This document shows, piece after piece, positions 1 to 7,056 of a stretch of 17,516 nt of DNA (its first letter is position 1; every line of letters begins with the position of its first letter). Source of the stretch: Neisseria lactamica (GTDB lineage Bacteria > Pseudomonadota > Gammaproteobacteria > Burkholderiales > Neisseriaceae); the NCBI GenBank assembly GCA_001067655.1, contig JUNU01000194.1:1-17516 (forward strand), in the 5' to 3' direction. Made by a program: the position numbers and the translations under genes. The notes under the pieces are model-generated. The model was not told the DNA's origin, did not search any database, and worked only from the letters and a program-made list of their open reading frames with translations.

Positions 1-112
1 ACAGTACAGATAGTACGGAACCGATTCACTTGGTGCTTCAGCACCTTAGAGAATTGTTCTCTTTGAGCTAAGGCAAGGCAACGCCGTACTGATTTAAAGT
101 TAATCCACTATA
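1..112. repeat. Correia repeat enclosed element (partial)
   Basis: The sequence matches what I remember of the neisserial Correia element: the core around GTACGGAACCGATTCACTTG, two internal stem-loops (GGTGCT/AGCACC at 32-45; AGAGAA/TTCTCT at 48-62), and a terminal inverted-repeat end finishing in TTAATCCACTATA at 100-112. The other end lies outside the window. Correia elements are non-autonomous, MITE-like, insert at TA dinucleotides and can donate promoter or RNA-processing signals to neighbours. This one ends 19 bases before the brnQ start codon, so it forms most of the visible brnQ leader. Confidence 0.88.
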
Positions 113-114
113 AA
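109..114 (+). promoter_or_regulatory. possible brnQ -10 hexamer from Correia end
   Basis: TATAAA spans the junction between the Correia terminus and unique DNA, 17 bases before the brnQ ATG. Correia ends are known to contribute promoters in Neisseria. I see no convincing -35 hexamer 16-18 bases upstream, and the leader would be very short, so this is a weak call. Confidence 0.25.
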
Positions 115-131
115 CAAACAGGTACGAATTT

Positions 132-1463
132 ATGAACAGTGTTTCCCTGCTCAACCGTAAAGCCTCGCTGTGGGCGGTCGGTTTGATGTTGTTCGCTTTG
201 TTTTTCGGTGCGGGCAATCTGATTTTCCCTGCTTATCTCGGACAACAGGCGGGGGAAAGCTGGTTCTCTGCGATGACAGGTTTCCTGTTGACCGGCGCGG
301 GCCTGCCGCTGTTGGGCGTGATTGCCATCGGCTATTCAGGCTCGCGCGATGTGCAGGCGCTGGCTTCAAGGGTTGCCCCTTGGTACGGCGTGGCGTTTGC
401 CGTCGCACTGTATTTGTCCATCGGGCCTTTGTTTGCCATGCCGCGTACGGCGACGGTGTCGTTTGAGATTGCCGTTGCGCCGTTTTTGAATGAAAGCCAA
501 AAAACAGTCGGGTTGGCGGCGTTCAGCGTGGCGTTTTTCGGCGTGGCGTATTGGCTGTCGATGTCGCCGGGCAAACTGGTGGACCGCATCGGTAAAATTC
601 TGACGCCCGTATTGCTTTTGACGATTGCCGTTTTGGTCGGCTACGCCGCGTTGAATCCGATGGGCGTTCCCGCAGCGGCACAAGGCGATTTTACCCTTCG
701 TCCGTTCATAAAAGGCATTTTGGAAGGCTACAGCACAATGGACGCACTCGCTTCGCTGGTGTTCTCCATTATCGTCATTGACGCCGTGCGTGCGATGGGC
801 GTGGACAACCGCTCCGAGCTGCTGCGGACGACTGCCGTTTCAGGCATCGTCGCCGCATCTTGTCTGGCTTTGGTGTACTTCTTCATCGGCTATATGGGCG
901 CGACCAGCGTGGCAGGCTTGGGACTTCAGAAAAACGGTGCGGAAGTGTTGTCGAAAACCGCGAATTTCTACTTTGGCGTACCCGGCAACATCCTCTTGGG
1001 CGTCATCGTCCTGCTCGCATGCTTGAGTACCGCCGTCGGACTGATTACATCATGTTCCGAATATTTCAACCGTCTGTGTCCCGGCATTTCTTACAAAATG
1101 TTCGTCATCATCAATACGGTCGTGTCTATGGCGTTGGCGAACAAAGGCCTGTCCTCCATCCTGACCTTCTCCATTCCGATGCTGATGCTGCTGTACCTGC
1201 TGACCATCGTCATCATCCTGCTGGTCTTCCTGCACAAACTGTTCGGCGGCAGCCGCATCGTCTATTTCTGCACTATGATGGCAACGCTGGCAGTCGGCTT
1301 GCTCGATGCCTATAAAGCCGCGTTCGGTTTCAGCGAAGAAGTCGCCGCCGACATCAACGGCACACTGCCGCTTTACAACGTCGGACTGGGTTGGCTGCTG
1401 CCCGCAACCGTCAGCTTTGTTTTAGGATGCGTCCTAAACGCCGCACTCAAGAAAAAAGCATAA
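132..1463 (+). CDS. brnQ: branched-chain amino acid transporter (LIVCS family)
   Basis: This 443-residue protein is hydrophobic throughout, with about 12 predicted membrane segments, close to the usual length of E. coli BrnQ. The N-terminus carries the family signature around FFGAGNLIFPAYLGQQAG (residues 24-41), where small and aromatic residues line the unwound first helix. The family imports leucine, isoleucine and valine by Na+ or H+ symport across the inner membrane. The ATG at 132 is the only sensible start, since it gives the conserved short N-terminus before helix 1. The ribosome site is weak (AGG about eight bases upstream). The gene directly follows a Correia element and ends 19 bases before a DUS hairpin terminator, so it is probably monocistronic. 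Confidence 0.95.
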   Translation: MNSVSLLNRKASLWAVGLMLFALFFGAGNLIFPAYLGQQAGESWFSAMTGFLLTGAGLPLLGVIAIGYSGSRDVQALASRVAPWYGVAFAVALYLSIGPLFAMPRTATVSFEIAVAPFLNESQKTVGLAAFSVAFFGVAYWLSMSPGKLVDRIGKILTPVLLLTIAVLVGYAALNPMGVPAAAQGDFTLRPFIKGILEGYSTMDALASLVFSIIVIDAVRAMGVDNRSELLRTTAVSGIVAASCLALVYFFIGYMGATSVAGLGLQKNGAEVLSKTANFYFGVPGNILLGVIVLLACLSTAVGLITSCSEYFNRLCPGISYKMFVIINTVVSMALANKGLSSILTFSIPMLMLLYLLTIVIILLVFLHKLFGGSRIVYFCTMMATLAVGLLDAYKAAFGFSEEVAADINGTLPLYNVGLGWLLPATVSFVLGCVLNAALKKKA

Positions 1464-1482
1464 GGCTTATCAATCAAAATAG

Positions 1483-1514
1483 AGGTCGTCTGAAATTTCA
1501 GACGACCTTTTTTG
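1483..1514 (+). terminator. inverted DUS pair, brnQ terminator
   Basis: AGGTCGTCTGAA and its complement meet with a two-base loop (1483-1508), followed by a T run. This is a perfect stem 19 bases after the brnQ stop, with the form of an intrinsic terminator built from two DNA uptake sequences. Confidence 0.9.
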
Positions 1515-1624
1515 TTGTTTTTCCAACTTATTCATACCAAAACGAAAATTTCTACCTAAGCCGGATAATTTGTGTGTTAGTATCCAAACACTAAATTGTT
1601 GACAATAAGCCCGATCCCGACTAC

Positions 1625-1686
1625 CGGCTTTGCCGTGTATAGCCGCTTTCGGAGCGGATATAAAAAGTCGGACGGCGATTGCCGAC
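1625..1686 (+). promoter_or_regulatory. hairpin-rich leader of the DUF3360 gene
   Basis: Three short stem-loops follow one another: CGGC-tttGCCG near 1625-1635, CCGCT/AGCGG at 1643-1657, and GTCGG/CCGAC at 1667-1686 enclosing CGGC/GCCG. A TTGACA hexamer lies at 1599-1604, but no good -10 is found 16-18 bases after it. The leader precedes the ribosome site at 1708. A regulatory role is inference; I recognise no known riboswitch class. Confidence 0.3.
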
Positions 1687-1707
1687 AGAACCAAAAACAA
1701 GTCAACC

Positions 1708-1714
1708 AAAGGAG
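1708..1714 (+). promoter_or_regulatory. ribosome binding site fixing the DUF3360 start
   Basis: AAAGGAG ends five bases before the ATG at 1720. The in-frame ATG at 1630 has no such site and would add 30 polar residues encoded by the hairpin leader, so 1720 is preferred. Confidence 0.85.
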
Positions 1715-1719
1715 AAATT

Positions 1720-3186
1720 ATGAACCACGACACATCATATTCCGGCATGCACAAGCCGCCGTCGGACTTTGAAAGCCGTGAAGCGTATTTGGAACATGAG
1801 CTGCAAATCATGCAGCCTAAACGCTGGCGGCTCAATCTGCCGTTTCGAGATTACCGCTTCGAACCTGAAGACCTGATTCCTGCTGTGGCGGGAACCATTG
1901 GCAAGGTGGTGATGGTCAGCGCAGTAGCGGCGGCGTTTGCCGTGCCGTTGGGTCTGCCCGACACCTTTCTGCCGCAAAACGTCCGTTACGAGCTGCTGAT
2001 TGCTTCAATCTTTATCATTCTGCTCTCCGGCCTTTTTCTCCCCACTTCCAACTTACCCGGTACGCACGGGCCGTTGATTCCGCTGATTCCCGTCGTCGTT
2101 GCCGCAGGCGGGCATCCGCTGGCTTTCGGCTTGTTGATTGGTGTGTTCGGTTTCTTGTTGGGCATTACCAAAGGCGGCAGCCTGATGGCGAAACTGACGA
2201 GCAACGGCGTATGCGGCGGGCTGCTGCTGTATCTGGGCTTCGTTGGTACGACCGGTCAGGTCAAGAAACTTTTTGAATGGGCAGGCAGTTTTGACAAAAG
2301 CTACATTGCCTTCATCGTGATCATCGGCACCATCCTGCTCTATGCGCTGCTGGAACATTGGCGCAAACGTTGGCTTGCCGTCCCGTTGGGCTGCGTGCTG
2401 GCAGGTTTTACCGCGTATCTTTTGGGTGCACCGTTTTCCTTCCAAACCGCTCCAGGCCTGCCGCCTATGAGTCCTGCCTACTGGTGGGGTGAAAATACCG
2501 GCTGGATGATGGGTCTGCCGACGATGGACAGCTTTTTGGTCGTGTTCCCCTTTGCCGTACTCGCCGTCGCCATGTGGTCGCCTGATTTCTTAGGGCATCA
2601 AGTGTTCCAAAAAATCAGCTATCCCGAGCGATCCGAAAAAGCCTTGATGAACATCGACGACACCATGTTCACCTGTTCCGTCCGCCAAGTCGCAGGCTCG
2701 GTACTGGGCGGCGCGAACTTTACCTCTTCATGGGGAACTTATATCGTTCCCGCTTCCATTGCCAAACGACCGATTCCCGCAGGCGCGATACTGACTGCCT
2801 TGTTCTGTATCATTGCATCCGTCTGGGGCTATCCTATGGATTTGGCGATTTGGCAGCCTGTATTGAGCGTTGCGCTGATTGTCGGCGTCTATGTCCCGCT
2901 TTTGGAAGCAGGTATGGAAATGACGCGCAAGGGCAAAACCACCCAATCCGCCGCCATCGTTGTCTTCTCCTCTGCACTGGTCAACCCTGTTTTCGGCTGG
3001 TCGCTGACCATGCTGTTGGATAACTTGGGCTTAATCGGATGCAAAGAACGCAGTGCGGAACTCGGGTTTATGGGTCGCGTCGTCGTACCTACCGTCGGTT
3101 TTGTCATTCTCTGCGCAGCAATGGGCGCAGTAGGCATGCTGCCCGGTATTCCCGCCTTCCTCGAGCAGTTTAGAAATCTGCATTAA
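1720..3186 (+). CDS. DUF3360 family multi-pass membrane protein (putative permease)
   Basis: This 488-residue protein starts at 1720 on the strength of an AAAGGAG site. A polar N-terminus of about 60 residues, containing LNLPFRDYRFEPEDLIPA, is followed by about 11-12 membrane segments. The Gly/Pro-rich stretch NLPGTHGPLIPLIP sits in a membrane segment and recalls the broken-helix substrate sites of SulP/NCS2-type (UraA-fold) transporters. I recognise the protein as the DUF3360 family, whose substrate is not established as far as I know. It sits alone on the plus strand, with terminators before and after it. A transport role is inferred from topology only. Confidence 0.8.
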   Translation: MNHDTSYSGMHKPPSDFESREAYLEHELQIMQPKRWRLNLPFRDYRFEPEDLIPAVAGTIGKVVMVSAVAAAFAVPLGLPDTFLPQNVRYELLIASIFIILLSGLFLPTSNLPGTHGPLIPLIPVVVAAGGHPLAFGLLIGVFGFLLGITKGGSLMAKLTSNGVCGGLLLYLGFVGTTGQVKKLFEWAGSFDKSYIAFIVIIGTILLYALLEHWRKRWLAVPLGCVLAGFTAYLLGAPFSFQTAPGLPPMSPAYWWGENTGWMMGLPTMDSFLVVFPFAVLAVAMWSPDFLGHQVFQKISYPERSEKALMNIDDTMFTCSVRQVAGSVLGGANFTSSWGTYIVPASIAKRPIPAGAILTALFCIIASVWGYPMDLAIWQPVLSVALIVGVYVPLLEAGMEMTRKGKTTQSAAIVVFSSALVNPVFGWSLTMLLDNLGLIGCKERSAELGFMGRVVVPTVGFVILCAAMGAVGMLPGIPAFLEQFRNLH

Positions 3187-3202
3187 CAAAGCAGCACCAG
3201 CG

Positions 3203-3240
3203 TTTCAGACGACCTTTTTAGAACTAAAGGTTGTCTGAAA
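3203..3240 (+). terminator. imperfect inverted DUS pair after DUF3360 gene
   Basis: TTTCAGACGACCT and the diverged copy AGGTTGTCTGAAA (one C-to-T change) form a stem, with a T run inside the loop. It starts 16 bases after the stop codon. Confidence 0.65.
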
Positions 3241-3293
3241 ACCGCGAATTGCGGATAAATCGGATAATCGACATTGGTTTGAAGTTTTAAAAT

Positions 3294-3332
3294 AAAAGGT
3301 CGTCTGAAAAACTGATTTTCAGACGACCTTTT
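3294..3332. terminator. inverted mucDUS pair, bidirectional terminator
   Basis: AAAAGGTCGTCTGAAAA and its exact complement flank a five-base loop, with an A run on one side and a T run on the other. The hairpin lies between two convergent genes, so it can stop transcription from the DUF3360 gene (+) and from the HD-Pnk gene (-). Confidence 0.88.
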
Positions 3333-3407
3333 ATATTCAATTCCAGACCAACCCATGAAGTCGCAGACGGCAATCGATTTACGCGAAAATCGTTTGCTGT
3401 ATGGTTG

Positions 3408-3433
3408 GTAGCCGCACTTTGGATGAGGGCTAC
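3408..3433 (-). other. hairpin next to the HD-Pnk stop codon
   Basis: GTAGCC (3408-3413) pairs with GGCTAC (3428-3433), directly after the TAA of the minus-strand HD-Pnk gene. It has a six-base stem, 14-base loop and no U tract. It may protect the mRNA 3' end or help termination; it could also be chance. Confidence 0.35.
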
Positions 3434-4567
3434 TTAATCAGAAACCACAAAATCCACCGTATGCGCTTCGCTGTAATCGGGGATTTCCAGTTTGTTGATC
3501 ATACGGTGTATCACATCATTCGGCACGGAATGTTCGCGGTTACGGTTTTGCGACAGCAATTGTGTGTAAGGCACTTCCAAATAAATCAGGTGTACCCGCG
3601 CGCCGTAGTCGGCGAACATCGGCAGCCACTTGCTGCGCAGGTCGCGGTTGAGGTTGGTGGCGTTGAAGACAAATGACGTGCGGGCGCGCAGGTATTCTTT
3701 TGCCTGCTCTTTACCCAAGCGCACGGCTCCGGCGGTGTGTTTCGGGTCGGCGGGGTCGAGTTTGCGCTCGCGGCGGATGTCGTCCAGCGACAGCATGGGC
3801 AGATGGGCGAGGTGTCGCCGGATATAGCTGTCTTTGCCGCTGCCTGCTATGGCGCACATGGCGTACACGTCAAAGGTTCGGTCGTCAAACGGTTGGTAAT
3901 CGGGCATTTCGCTGCGGCCGTTAAGGTAGAGATAGCGGCCGTAATCACTGGCAAAATCGCGCGCTTTGCCCCAGCAGCCGTTTTCTTCACACAACTCGCG
4001 GAACAAGTCGATGCGCAGCAGGATATCCTGTTGATCGTTGCAGGTGCGGCCCAGAATGTCGGCTTTGGCAAGCATGGCGAGGTGGGCGGTATTGACCTGC
4101 AAGGAAGCGGCAATGGCGGCGCGTTCCGGATTCGGTTTGTCGATTGCCCACAGCGGCAGCCCGTGCAGGCGTACGAGTTTGGCAATCGCTTCACGCACGG
4201 CAAACGGCGCGGCAAGTTCGGTGTAAAGCAGGGTGCGGGCGGTGTATTCGCCTTTTTTGGCATGGTGCGGCGACACAATCCGCTCTTTGCCGCCTTGGCT
4301 TTCGCGCTTGGTGGTGCTGCGTTTTTCTACGTCGTGCAACATAGCGGCGACAAACAGAATGTGCTGCTCTTGCTCGCCGAGTGCTTGGAATTCGGGCAGT
4401 TGCAGCAGGGCTTCGCACACCATTTTGGTATGGATGAATACATCACCTTCCGCGTGCCATTCAGGATCCTGCGGCACGTTTTTCATGTCGGCAAACCAGC
4501 TGAAGCGGCGTTCCAAGGCTTGCCAATCGGGGAGTTTGCCGGGTGTGTAGTGGGGGAATGTCCACAT
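3434..4567 (-). CDS. HD-domain / 5'-OH polynucleotide kinase end-healing enzyme (HD-Pnk type)
   Basis: This 377-residue two-domain protein starts at 4567 (MWTFPH). The N-terminal half is an HD phosphohydrolase domain: H46 in FIHTKMV, H78-D79 in LHDVEK, H101-H102, H135 and D170 in KADILGR. The C-terminal half is a T4-Pnk-like kinase: P-loop AGSGKDS at 241-247, LDDIRRE at 261-267 (D262 a likely general base), FNATNLNRDLRSKW at 301-314, and QNRNRE at 340-345. This architecture matches Runella HD-Pnk, in which the HD domain removes 2',3'-phosphates and the kinase phosphorylates 5'-OH ends. The gene begins 32 bases after the RNA ligase gene stop, so the two are very likely one transcript. An in-frame ATG 38 codons upstream would overlap the ligase gene and lacks family support. 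The ribosome site is weak. Family assignment is firm; the biological substrate is unknown. Confidence 0.88.
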   Translation of the reverse strand: MWTFPHYTPGKLPDWQALERRFSWFADMKNVPQDPEWHAEGDVFIHTKMVCEALLQLPEFQALGEQEQHILFVAAMLHDVEKRSTTKRESQGGKERIVSPHHAKKGEYTARTLLYTELAAPFAVREAIAKLVRLHGLPLWAIDKPNPERAAIAASLQVNTAHLAMLAKADILGRTCNDQQDILLRIDLFRELCEENGCWGKARDFASDYGRYLYLNGRSEMPDYQPFDDRTFDVYAMCAIAGSGKDSYIRRHLAHLPMLSLDDIRRERKLDPADPKHTAGAVRLGKEQAKEYLRARTSFVFNATNLNRDLRSKWLPMFADYGARVHLIYLEVPYTQLLSQNRNREHSVPNDVIHRMINKLEIPDYSEAHTVDFVVSD

Positions 4568-4599
4568 GGTGGTCTTTCTTATTATTGGATGGTTTGACT

Positions 4600-5406
4600 T
4601 CAGGCCATCTGAAACTGCCAGCTTTGCCAATGGTATTTGTCGTAGTCGATAAGGCGGGCGGGCTTCCAAGTTTTTGTCCAATGCACATCGGTTTTAACGT
4701 GTTTGGCGCGAACAAGTTTAAAGAGGTTGTCAAACTCGTTGGACTGTACGGGCAGGTTACCGTTGTTGGTGGCAAAATCAGCGGCATTGCGGATGACGAA
4801 ACCTTCGCTGCATGCTTCGCCTGTTTTCGGGTCGTAGCCGCCGAGTTTGCCTGCGGTTTGCACGCTGTCTGTCCATGTTGCACCTAAATTGGCGGTCAGC
4901 CATTGCGCCAAAGCGGTGTCTTCGTCGGCGTATTTTTGGGTGAAGTCGGCAAGCGGCTGCACGATGGGAAGTTCGGGGACGGTGGGGAAGTCGAACAGCT
5001 GGGCATAGAATTTAACTTCTTCCCACGACAGCCAATGTCCGCCGCGACGGACGGCAAAAAGGTAAAAATAGCTTTCCAACTGCGAATAGGCGATGGAGTG
5101 GATGCCGTACATGTTTTCGCCGAAAAGTTCGAGGTCACCCAAGTCGTCTTTGATGTGCTGCCAGCGTTGCAGCAGCGGTTTGTCCCACGGATGTTGGGTA
5201 GGGGCGGCATGGCTGCGGGCATAAAGACCGTGGGCGGCGAAGCAGTTGTTTTGCCCGTCCAGCTTTTCGGTCAATACCAATTGCGGCAGAGTAGCGAAAT
5301 GCGCGAGGTAGCCGCGAGGCATAAAGCGGTCGTCTGAAGTTGTGCCCAAGCTGATGGGTGCGTGCAGGCTGCGGGCGTATTTTTGTGGTTCGGTATTCGC
5401 TATCAT
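4600..5406 (-). CDS. RNA ligase (Rnl2-like nucleotidyltransferase)
   Basis: This 268-residue protein shows the covalent nucleotidyltransferase motifs in order: motif I TEKLDG at 46-51 with K48 as the AMP-accepting lysine, motif Ia-like LYARSH at 61-66, motif III LFGENMYGIHS at 94-104, motif IIIa YLFAVR at 115-120, motif IV EGFVIRN at 201-207, and motif V FKLVRAK at 229-235. It would join 3'-OH and 5'-phosphate ends using ATP. An AAGGA site six bases before the ATG supports the start. The next gene on the same strand encodes the HD/kinase protein that makes exactly the ends a ligase needs. No long C-terminal extension is present, so end specificity cannot be read from sequence; RNA is the likelier substrate by family. 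The upstream PaeA-like gene ends 52 bases away, so cotranscription with it is possible. Confidence 0.88.
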   Translation of the reverse strand: MIANTEPQKYARSLHAPISLGTTSDDRFMPRGYLAHFATLPQLVLTEKLDGQNNCFAAHGLYARSHAAPTQHPWDKPLLQRWQHIKDDLGDLELFGENMYGIHSIAYSQLESYFYLFAVRRGGHWLSWEEVKFYAQLFDFPTVPELPIVQPLADFTQKYADEDTALAQWLTANLGATWTDSVQTAGKLGGYDPKTGEACSEGFVIRNAADFATNNGNLPVQSNEFDNLFKLVRAKHVKTDVHWTKTWKPARLIDYDKYHWQSWQFQMA

Positions 5407-5458
5407 GATTTGTCCTTGAAATTTATTATTTAAGTTTTCCGATGATTGCTGTGGCTGA

Positions 5459-6760
5459 TTATATTTTTTCTACCGTATCGCTTTGTTTAGACACCAAAAG
5501 CTGATCGATTTTCAGATTTTCGGTGTCGATGATTTCAAATTTGTATCCTGCGTAAACCAAAAAATCGGTGCGTTTCGGAATTTTGCGCAGGGAATACATC
5601 ATAAAGCCGGCGATGGTTTCGTAGTTTTCCGAGTTGGGAAATTCCTCGATGTCCAGCGCGCGCATGACGTCGGCGAGCGGGGTTGCGCCGTCCACCAGCC
5701 AAGTATCTTCGGTGCGGCGGATGATTTGCGGCTCTTCTTCGGTATTGACCAGCTCGCCCATGACGATGCTCATCACGTCTTTCAACGTCACCACGCCGAC
5801 CACCAGCGCGTATTCGTTCACCACCACGGCAAAGTCTTCGCCGGAAGTTTTGAAGGTTTCCAATACATCGTAAAGCGACAGCGTGTCGGGGATGAACAAG
5901 GCTTTGCGCAACACGCGCTTGTCGGTCAGGCGGACGTCTTTTTCTTTTAAAAACAAAGTCAGCAGCGTGTGCGATTCGATGTAGCCGATGACGCGTTCCA
6001 AATCGCCATCGCACACCAAGAATTTGTTGTGCGGTTTTTCCGACATGATTTCCAACACGGTATCGCTGCCGTCGTTTTTATCGAAATAGGCGATGTATTC
6101 GCGCGTACTCATGGTGGAAGTCACCGTGCGCTCCTGCATGTCGAAAATATTTTCAATCAGGTAGTGTTCCTGCTCTTTCAACACACCAGCCTGTGCGCCC
6201 GCATCGACGACGGCGTAAATGTCTTCCGAGGTCAGCTGTTCTTGACGGACGGTGGAAATTTTGAAGAGTTTGAATATCGCGTTTGCCATTCCGTCGAAAA
6301 TCCAAACGACGGGTTTTAAGATAAAAATCAAAAACATCATCGGCCGCACGATGCGCACTGCCACCGCTTCGGGATGGGTCATTGCCACGCGTTTGGGCAT
6401 CAGGTCGGCAATCAGGATGAAGCTGCCCGTGACCAGCGCGAATGTCAGCAGCGACGCGGCCGTACTGCCCCAACTGCCCGCGTTTGCCAACAAACCGCCG
6501 AAATAAGGGCGCACCGCCGCTTCGCCGACGATACCGGCGAGAATGGCGACGGCGTTCAAACCGATTTGGACGACGGTGATGAAACTGCCCGGCTGCTGCT
6601 GCATGTTGAGCACGTCGAGCGCGCGCGTGTCGCCGCCGTCTTTAGCCATGACTTGCAATTTGATTTTGCGCGCCGAGGCGAGCGCGAGTTCGGAACAGGA
6701 AACAAATGCGCTGATGACGATCAGCAGGCACAATAATAATAAGGCTTCGAGAATATTCAT
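5459..6760 (-). CDS. paeA: PaeA/YtfL-type inner-membrane protein (DUF21-CBS-CorC domains)
   Basis: This 433-residue protein matches E. coli YtfL/PaeA along its whole length as I remember that sequence. It has an N-terminal DUF21 membrane domain (about residues 1-185, with FVSCSELAL and TVVQIGLNAVAILAG), a CBS pair (about 200-335, with EDFAVVVNEYALVVGVVTLKDVM), and a C-terminal CorC/HlyC domain (about 350-428, with IRRTEDTWLVDGATPLADVM). PaeA is reported as a cadaverine/putrescine exporter; the wider family is often called 'hemolysin' or linked to Mg2+/Co2+ transport. The ATG at 6760 gives the usual family N-terminus. A TTG at 6781 would add seven residues, and neither start has a clear ribosome site. 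The gene's 3' end is echoed in the gene at 7057-7965. Confidence 0.9.
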   Translation of the reverse strand: MNILEALLLLCLLIVISAFVSCSELALASARKIKLQVMAKDGGDTRALDVLNMQQQPGSFITVVQIGLNAVAILAGIVGEAAVRPYFGGLLANAGSWGSTAASLLTFALVTGSFILIADLMPKRVAMTHPEAVAVRIVRPMMFLIFILKPVVWIFDGMANAIFKLFKISTVRQEQLTSEDIYAVVDAGAQAGVLKEQEHYLIENIFDMQERTVTSTMSTREYIAYFDKNDGSDTVLEIMSEKPHNKFLVCDGDLERVIGYIESHTLLTLFLKEKDVRLTDKRVLRKALFIPDTLSLYDVLETFKTSGEDFAVVVNEYALVVGVVTLKDVMSIVMGELVNTEEEPQIIRRTEDTWLVDGATPLADVMRALDIEEFPNSENYETIAGFMMYSLRKIPKRTDFLVYAGYKFEIIDTENLKIDQLLVSKQSDTVEKI

Positions 6761-6803
6761 GAAAAACGGTGTGTGTGGCAAACAGAGGACATTTTAGCAT
6801 TAA

Positions 6804-6883
6804 AGGTCGTCTGAACGACGAACCGCCCCTTGTGGTTGGATGGGTTGTCCAACTTTGGGAGCGGTTCAGGTTTCAGACGACCT
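6804..6883. repeat. inverted mucDUS pair with nested stems
   Basis: AGGTCGTCTGAA at 6804-6815 and its complement at 6872-6883 face each other across 56 bases. The interior also folds: AACCGC (6821-6826) with GCGGTT (6861-6866), and TTGGA/TCCAA (6837-6853). It lies between the PaeA-like gene and the AT-rich islet, so it could act as a minus-strand terminator for the islet genes and as an uptake and recombination boundary. No strong U tract is seen. Confidence 0.75.
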
Positions 6884-6933
6884 TTTGCCTTTTGGCTACG
6901 GTTACATAAAAAACGTAGCGGCAAATAACGGGT

Positions 6934-7038
6934 TTATTTGCCCAGCAGTTCGATGCTGCAAGCTACTTTGCCGACACGCATTTCGGCTGTGCCTGAACAG
7001 TGCCTGCAGACCAATTTTTGTGGCTTGTTATTCATCAT
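6934..7038 (-). CDS. 34-residue CxxC mini-protein, unknown function
   Basis: The reading frame starts MMNNKPQKLVCRHCSGTAEM and ends in LLGK: 34 residues with Cys11 and Cys14 as a CRHC knuckle and a third Cys at 27. This resembles half of a small zinc ribbon, but only three cysteines are present; His13 could be a fourth ligand. A strong AAGGA site sits eight bases before the ATG at 7038. The gene starts 18 bases after the stop of the 302-residue membrane protein, so the two look cotranscribed. I do not recognise the family. Phage Com-like zinc knuckles are the nearest thing I can think of, without real support. It could also be the relic of a longer gene. Confidence 0.55.
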   Translation of the reverse strand: MMNNKPQKLVCRHCSGTAEMRVGKVACSIELLGK

Positions 7039-7046
7039 GCTGACAG

Positions 7047-7051
7047 TCCTT
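7047..7051 (-). promoter_or_regulatory. ribosome binding site of the CxxC mini-gene
   Basis: AAGGA on the minus strand, eight bases upstream of the ATG at 7038. This is the main reason to treat so short a frame as a real gene. Confidence 0.6.
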
Positions 7052-7056
7052 AAAAT

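Noticed and set aside
1630..1719. Upstream in-frame start giving 30 extra residues on the DUF3360 protein
   Set aside because: No ribosome site, and the region is a hairpin-rich leader; AAAGGAG before 1720 marks the real start.
3187..3433. CRISPR-like repeats because of recurring GTCGTCTGAAA units
   Set aside because: The units are inverted DUS pairs with irregular spacing, seen in most gaps of the window, not regularly spaced direct repeats.
3737..4597. Plus-strand open frame opposite the HD-Pnk gene
   Set aside because: The minus-strand protein has ordered HD and kinase motifs. The plus-strand product looks like a composition shadow.
5407..5458. Possible separate promoter for the RNA ligase gene
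   Set aside because: The 52-base gap is AT-rich and a promoter is possible, but I find no -35/-10 pair with acceptable spacing, so no feature is called.
5459..6760. Haemolysin toxin
   Set aside because: The 'hemolysin' name in this family is historical. The DUF21-CBS-CorC architecture and close match to PaeA/YtfL point to a membrane transport or export role.
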